This document shows, in pieces, positions 5,663 to 9,752 of a stretch of 9,752 bases of DNA (positions are counted from its first letter, which is position 1; every line of letters starts with the position of its first letter). Location of the stretch: assembly GCA_030616465.1 (NCBI GenBank), contig JAUWXH010000031.1:1-9752 (forward strand), in the 5' to 3' direction. This DNA comes from Planctomycetota bacterium. Lineage in GTDB: Bacteria; Planctomycetota; Phycisphaerae; UBA1845; Fen-1342. Below the pieces are notes generated by a model, which was given only the letters and a program-made list of their open reading frames with translations, made no database searches and had not been told where the DNA came from. Both the position numbers and the translations under genes were made by a program.

Positions 5663-8600
5663 ATGACCCGCAACATCGTTTTGCTCGTCTCCACCACGGC
5701 CGTCCTGGTGATCCTGTTCCTCGGCTACCGGCAGCTCGTGCGCGCTCCGGCCACGAGCGAGGCCGGCTCACAGTCTGTCGTCGATGAACTCCCCGACGAG
5801 ACCGGGTTGGCAAGCGACGAAACCATCCAGGTCGGGCAAGCAGAGATCCCCGGCGGGCAGGGGATCGAGTACACCGTCTACGACGAGCGGACCGGCCGCC
5901 CGACAGGCCGGTTCCGCTGTGAGAACTGGAAGCCCGTCCCCGACTCGAAGAACGAAGTCTTCGTCGAGCAGCCCGAGCTGACCATGCTGCTGCCCAGCGG
6001 CATGGTCGCTGTGGTTTCCGCCGACGAGGGCCAGATCAGCGTCGACCGCGTGCAGAAGACGCGGATGTGGTTGAAGACGGGCTGGCTGCGCGGCAACGCC
6101 CGCATCGTCATCGACACCGAAACCGCCCACCAACGCCCGCCGATGACCGAGCGCCCCGAAGACCTGGTCACCATCGCCATGGGCGAGCTCGAATTCGACC
6201 TGGAGCTCGGCGAATTGAAGACTGCCGGCCCGTTCACCGCCCGCAGCACCGAGTTCGACATCGCCGGGGTGGGAATCAAGCTCGTCTGGAACCAGGCCGA
6301 GAACCGCGTCGAAACACTGGTGGTCCGGCAGGGCCGCGAGCTGACGCTTTATGTGGAAGGCGGGCTGTTCGGCGGCCTGGGCGGCGCTCCGCAGGACGCA
6401 ACAACCGGCCCGGCAGATGCCGCAACCCAGCCCGTCCGCCCGGCCGTTGCCGAACAGCGCGCCGGCCGCAAGCCCCGCAAGCGAACCGCCTATGCCTGCA
6501 CGCTGGCCGGTGACGTCGTGGCCGAGCACTTCCGGGGCGATCAGCTCCTCGGCGGGCTGAAGGCGGACGAGCTGCACCTGCTGTTCGACGTGGGCGGCGA
6601 GGCGGGGCGCCTGTTGGAGCGCCCCGGTTCGACGAGCACGGCACCGGCCAGCCAACCGGCAGATGAAGAGCGCGAGCGACTCGTCGTTCGCTGGAGTGGC
6701 AGCCTGTCGCTGGAGCCAGCTTTGACGTCACCCAACGTGGAGCGCCCCCGCCGACGCTTCGAGGCCGTTGGCCGACCCGTCACGCTTACCCGCGGCGAAG
6801 GCTCGCTGACCTGCGGCCGACTCGAATACTACGACGAGACCGGCCAGATCTGGCTCCACGCCGCCGAAACCGGCCAGGTGAACTTCGCCATGCGCGACGA
6901 TCTCTCGGCGACGGCGGCCAGCGTCTACATCGACCGGCCCAACCACGTGATCAAACTCATCGGGGACGTGTCGCTCGAATCGCGCCGGGACGAGCAGACC
7001 GACCGCCGACCGGTGGGCATCCGCTGCACGCACTGGGGTGAGCTCCACCTGGACCCCGACGCCGATGCACCGGCGGCAGACGAGGTCATCAGCTACGGTC
7101 GGTTAAAGTCGGCGGTATTCGTCGGCGACGTGCGCACGCAGCTTTCTGGCGAGGCGTTGGACGCCCACCGTCTGGAGATGTACTTCCGGCCGGCTGAAGG
7201 CGACGAATCGCTCGAGGCCCTGCTGACGTCCGCGCTGGCGATCGGCGACGTCCGGCTATCGGGAAGCGATTTGGAACTGGCGTGCGGGCAAGTGCAGCTC
7301 GCCTTCGCGACGACGGAGGAAGGCGAACGCTACCCGCGCGAGCTCGAAGCCGTCGGGGCCGTGGTCATCACACGCGAGCGCGCGCGTTTGTCCGGCGAAA
7401 AAGTGCGGGTGACGCTAGAGCCGTGGCTGGACGACCCGCAGAGTAGGGTGGGTCAAGACCCACCTTCCCGTCCGGCCGGACAAAGTGGGCCTCGACTCGC
7501 CTTGCGCACACTGGACGTGTGGGGCAAAGCTTCCGTGGACGATGCGGACAATAAGGTCGCCGCCCGGGGCAAGCACATTACCGCGACCTTCCACGCCGCC
7601 AACGAGCTGGACCACGCAAGTGTGCTTGGCACGCCTGCCGAGCACGCCCTGGTGTACTACGAGCCGTACGCCGTCCAGGGTGAGCGCGTCGAGCTGGACC
7701 GTACGCAGCAGACGGTGCACGTGGACGGCCGCTCGAAACTGACGTTCCGCACCAGGCGCGGCTTGCGCGGCCAGCGCCGCGACCGGCCCCTGCCGATCGA
7801 GGTCACCAGCCACGAGTCGCTCCATATCGACGGGCAGCGCAACACGGTGCACTTCGTCGGCAACGTGACAGCGGCCAGTGGTAACGAGCGGCTACGAGCG
7901 GACGCGCTGACGCTACTGCTGGAAGACGTGGAAGTGGCGCCGACGAGCCGGCCGGCCGCGATGGCCCCGCTGGAAACGCTCCTACGTCAGGCTCAGCAAG
8001 TGCTCCTGGGCCGGCCCGAGCCGCAGGCCGAATCACGCTGGGGGTTCCTCGGGTTGACCGAGCGCGACGAGGAGGAGCGCGTGCGCAAGGAGCCGCTCCG
8101 CCTGCTGGCCCGCAACGCCATGGTCGAAAGCGAGACGTACAAAGAGGGTGACCCGCGGCCGATCATCCATTCCAGCATCGCCGCCCCGGAGCTCGATATC
8201 GAGATCAAGCAGCGCATCGTCCACACCGTCGGCGAAACGACGCTGTTGATGACCGATCGCCGCCTGTCCCACGACCAAGACAAGACACGCAAAACGCTCG
8301 GGCTGCCCTCGGCGTTGATGACGCGCGGCCCGAGCCAGACCGCCATGAAGTGCGACAAAGGCATGACCTATGTCGTCGGCGACGAGGGGCCCGACGCGCA
8401 GGATCAGGTGCTTTTCGAGGGCGTCGTCGTCTTCCGACACGTCGCCGGTCGCGAGATGGTCAACCTCGAGCAGATGCTGCCCGACGTGATCGCCTATCCG
8501 GAGCTGCTCGCCCGGCTCAAGAGCCGCAATACATATATGGAGTGCGACCGGCTCGAATGCGGCCTGTCCGCGGCAGGGAGCGCGGCAGACGCGAAGGGGC

Positions 8601-8899
8601 CCGACTCCGCTGCCGGAACGCGGATGCGCCTGTCGTGGCTGATCGCCTCCGGCAACGTGTATCTGCGCGATCAGCAGGAGTCCGTGATCCGTACGGTCCA
8701 CGCACGTCAGGTGGAGTTCGATCGGCTGCGGAGTATCGTGCGCGTGTTGGGCTGGGAGGGGGTGCACGCCCGCATCTACAGCGAGAACCTTGAGACCGAC
8801 CAGTTCGACATTCCCGCCATCGGCTCGGAGTTCATCATCGACCTCGAGAACAACACCATCCAGGCCGGCGAAACCAGGGGCGAGTTCCGCCGGCCGTAG
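5663..8899 (+). CDS. Giant LptC/LptA (OstA)-like membrane-anchored envelope protein
   Basis: This 1078-residue protein is anchored by one N-terminal hydrophobic helix (about residues 4-21), with the rest probably periplasmic. A first region (about 60-230, with the FDLELGELKTAGPF segment starting near 178) resembles LptC, which sits on the LptBFG transporter. An Ala/Pro/Thr-rich linker follows (about 234-272). Beyond it, OstA/LptA-like beta units recur: a residue pair, a turn of DxxxxxI/VxL type, then GxVxL. Clear examples are 382-437, 526-590, 669-703, 718-755, about 894-930 and 958-1060. Further linkers contain 'ASQPA' and 'TSRPAA' (about 760-770). Typical LptC and LptA are each under 200 residues, so this is about five times longer. 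The ATG at 5663 has AGGA at 5650-5653 and follows kdsC by 19 bases, probably in one operon. A palindromic repeat is embedded at 7444-7464. A role in LPS transport is inferred from fold-like pattern and neighbour; no lptB, lptF or lptG is nearby. Confidence 0.7.
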   Translation: MTRNIVLLVSTTAVLVILFLGYRQLVRAPATSEAGSQSVVDELPDETGLASDETIQVGQAEIPGGQGIEYTVYDERTGRPTGRFRCENWKPVPDSKNEVFVEQPELTMLLPSGMVAVVSADEGQISVDRVQKTRMWLKTGWLRGNARIVIDTETAHQRPPMTERPEDLVTIAMGELEFDLELGELKTAGPFTARSTEFDIAGVGIKLVWNQAENRVETLVVRQGRELTLYVEGGLFGGLGGAPQDATTGPADAATQPVRPAVAEQRAGRKPRKRTAYACTLAGDVVAEHFRGDQLLGGLKADELHLLFDVGGEAGRLLERPGSTSTAPASQPADEERERLVVRWSGSLSLEPALTSPNVERPRRRFEAVGRPVTLTRGEGSLTCGRLEYYDETGQIWLHAAETGQVNFAMRDDLSATAASVYIDRPNHVIKLIGDVSLESRRDEQTDRRPVGIRCTHWGELHLDPDADAPAADEVISYGRLKSAVFVGDVRTQLSGEALDAHRLEMYFRPAEGDESLEALLTSALAIGDVRLSGSDLELACGQVQLAFATTEEGERYPRELEAVGAVVITRERARLSGEKVRVTLEPWLDDPQSRVGQDPPSRPAGQSGPRLALRTLDVWGKASVDDADNKVAARGKHITATFHAANELDHASVLGTPAEHALVYYEPYAVQGERVELDRTQQTVHVDGRSKLTFRTRRGLRGQRRDRPLPIEVTSHESLHIDGQRNTVHFVGNVTAASGNERLRADALTLLLEDVEVAPTSRPAAMAPLETLLRQAQQVLLGRPEPQAESRWGFLGLTERDEEERVRKEPLRLLARNAMVESETYKEGDPRPIIHSSIAAPELDIEIKQRIVHTVGETTLLMTDRRLSHDQDKTRKTLGLPSALMTRGPSQTAMKCDKGMTYVVGDEGPDAQDQVLFEGVVVFRHVAGREMVNLEQMLPDVIAYPELLARLKSRNTYMECDRLECGLSAAGSAADAKGPDSAAGTRMRLSWLIASGNVYLRDQQESVIRTVHARQVEFDRLRSIVRVLGWEGVHARIYSENLETDQFDIPAIGSEFIIDLENNTIQAGETRGEFRRP
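7444..7464. repeat. Palindromic dispersed repeat inside the giant Lpt-like gene
   Basis: TAG then GGTGGGTCAAGACCCACC (7447-7464): two perfect 8-base arms around AA. It is read in frame as 'RVGQDPP' (about residues 595-601), between a strand-rich segment ending EPW and one starting LALRTLDVWG. The same core with compensating arm changes is at 4087-4110. The surrounding residues (about 592-611) look like a loop. The element appears to have been inserted without shifting the frame. Confidence 0.65.
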
Positions 8900-8910
8900 C
8901 CAGACGGACA

Positions 8911-8992
8911 TCCCGCCGGTCATTCTGATAGCCGAACGCGTGTCCCGCCGGTCATTCTGATAACCGAACGGATGCGCCGCCGGTCATTCTGA
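8911..8992 (+). repeat. Tandem 32-base repeat, two copies plus a partial third
   Basis: Units 8911-8942 and 8943-8974 are directly adjacent and differ at only three of 32 positions. Both start TCCCGCCGGTCATTCTGATA. A third, partial unit (8975-8992) matches for 16 of its 18 bases and then runs into the longer GTCATTCTGAGCGAAGCG element. The pattern suggests local duplication of a truncated copy of the neighbouring element. There are no spacers, so it is not a CRISPR array. Confidence 0.75.
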
Positions 8993-9108
8993 GCGAAGCG
9001 AAGAATCTCGTCACTCTGGCAGCTTTGGGGCCAGATCCTTCGCTGCGCTCAGGATGACCGAATCTCTCGCGGGTTGGGGCCGGGTCCTTCGCTGCGCTCA
9101 GCATGACA
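8982..9108. repeat. Three copies of a 26-base dispersed element in inverted orientation
   Basis: Copy 1 (8982-9007, plus) has the core CATTCTGAGCGAAGCGAAG. Copies 2 (9034-9059) and 3 (9083-9108) are on the opposite strand with the core CTTCGCTGCGCTCAGGATG, or CAGCATG in copy 3. Copy 1 can pair with copy 2 over almost its full length (23 of 26 bases), giving a long hairpin with a 26-base loop. The cluster fills the gap between the convergent Lpt-like and argS genes and could end transcription from both sides. I recall the same element from many environmental bacterial genomes; its origin is not established here. Confidence 0.75.
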
Positions 9109-9120
9109 GGCCGTGGCGCG

Positions 9121-9752
9121 TTACATCCGCTCCACGGCTTCGATGCCGAGCAGGCCCAGGCCGAGTTTCAGCGCCCGGGCGGTCAGGTCGCACAGCCGCA
9201 TGCGGCTCGAACGGGTGGCTTCGTCCGGCGCCTGGATCACCGGGCAGGCCTCGTAGAAGCGCATGAACTCCGCCGCCAACTCGTAGAGGTAGCTGCACAG
9301 GATGTGCGGCGCCAGCTCGGCCGCCACCGCGTCGATCGTCTCCCGCAACTGCGCCAGCCGCAGGGCCAACGCCCGCTCGGCCGGCTCGCCGAGCGCGAGC
9401 GTCACGCCGGAGCCGTACACATCGGGCGAGCCGAACCGCTCGGCCGCCTTGCGGTAGATCGAACGGATGCGCGCATACGCGTACATCATGTACGGGGCCG
9501 TATTGCCTTGCAGCGCCAGCATCTTGTCCCAGTTGAAGACGTAGTCACTGACGCGATCATTACGCAGATCGGCGTATTTGACTGCCCCGATCCCCACCCG
9601 CCGGGCAATCTCGCGCTTCTCCGCGTCGCTAAAGCCGGAATCCGCGCTCTCTTCCCCTTCGTGGCTTCGTGGCTTCGTGGCTTCGTGCCTTTCTTCCAAC
9701 AAGTCCCACGCCCGCTTCTCCGCCTCGTCGAGCAGCTCGCTCAGCTTGACGT
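9121..9752 (-). CDS. argS: Arginyl-tRNA synthetase, C-terminal part (runs off the window)
   Basis: The last 209 residues of a class I synthetase that charges tRNA-Arg with arginine in the cytoplasm. The visible part starts with VKLSELLDEA, the segment that normally follows the active-site loop. It continues with VGIGAVKYADLRNDRVSDY, then FNWDKMLALQGNTAPYMMYA and YARI, a highly conserved ArgS signature, and ends in the helical DALR anticodon-binding domain with the usual terminus LLGIEAVERM. The frame is open to the window edge, so the 5' end, with the HIGH-like motif, lies beyond 9752. Between 'WDLLEER' and 'FSDAEKREIARR', where the family usually has only a few residues (often near 'KNPD'), there are about 18 residues (HEATKPRSHEGEESADSG). 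These are largely encoded by an 8-base tandem repeat (9657-9688). The insertion lies before the conserved KYADL segment and keeps the frame. Confidence 0.93.
   Translation of the reverse strand, partial: VKLSELLDEAEKRAWDLLEERHEATKPRSHEGEESADSGFSDAEKREIARRVGIGAVKYADLRNDRVSDYVFNWDKMLALQGNTAPYMMYAYARIRSIYRKAAERFGSPDVYGSGVTLALGEPAERALALRLAQLRETIDAVAAELAPHILCSYLYELAAEFMRFYEACPVIQAPDEATRSSRMRLCDLTARALKLGLGLLGIEAVERM
9657..9688 (-). repeat. 8-base tandem repeat (CCACGAAG) inside argS
   Basis: On the minus strand, the 8-base unit CCACGAAG is repeated four times, with the first copy changed to GCACGAAG (plus strand CTTCGTGG x3, then CTTCGTGC). Because 8 is not a multiple of 3, each copy is read in a different frame, giving H-E-A-T-K-P-R-S-H-E-G. 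The stretch falls at a loop in ArgS and leaves the gene open. I recall this CCACGAAG array as a common dispersed element in planctomycete genomes. Confidence 0.8.

Noticed and set aside
8033..8923. 296-residue minus-strand frame at the end of the giant gene
   Set aside because: It lies antisense to a frame with clear strand patterning and starts inside the repeat region. No domain or signal could be seen.
8911..8992. Possible small CRISPR array from 32-base repeats
   Set aside because: The units are directly adjacent with no spacers, vary in sequence, and merge into a dispersed element. No cas gene is present.

Overview
The window is GC-rich, densely coded Gram-negative DNA. It most resembles Planctomycetota, probably a Phycisphaerae-like lineage. 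The hints are Ala/Ser/Gln/Pro-rich 'SQPA/TQP/SRPA' linkers in a large envelope protein, an oversized LptC/LptA-like protein after kdsC, and several short dispersed repeats that I recall from planctomycete genomes. This placement is from memory and pattern, not from a search.

Layout. (a) 92-706 (+) is a stand-alone GNAT acetyltransferase resembling the GNAT domain of Pat-type protein acetyltransferases. (b) 707-1109 is a 403-base gap with a hairpin and a perfect 17-base palindrome, a possible operator for the next operon. (c) 1110-4083 (+) is a tight four-gene operon for a ThDP-dependent 2-oxoacid:ferredoxin oxidoreductase in the order delta (2x[4Fe-4S]) - alpha - beta - gamma, best read as korDABC, with gene junctions of 1, -4 and 4 bases. 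(d) 4122-4994 (-) is a complete metallo-beta-lactamase-fold hydrolase, convergent to the kor operon and separated from it by a strong hairpin. (e) 5122-8899 (+) is a two-gene unit: kdsC (Kdo-8-phosphate phosphatase), then a 1078-residue membrane-anchored protein with LptC/LptA (OstA)-like beta-strand repeats. This mirrors the kdsC-lptC-lptA order of proteobacteria, with one giant protein in place of two small ones. (f) 8911-9108 is a repeat cluster between convergent genes. (g) 9121-9752 (-) is the C-terminal part of argS, which runs off the window.

How the genes work together. KorDABC would interconvert 2-oxoglutarate (or a related 2-oxoacid) plus CoA with the acyl-CoA plus CO2, using ferredoxin as electron carrier. 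The neighbouring GNAT might modify metabolic enzymes, but that rests on position only. KdsC makes free Kdo for the LPS core, and the giant protein is a candidate LPS-transport bridge.

The most unusual theme is dispersed repeats. At least four short families occur here, and two sit inside conserved genes without breaking the frame: a GGTGGGTC/GACCCACC palindrome in the giant Lpt-like gene, and an 8-base tandem repeat in argS that appears to add about 15 residues.
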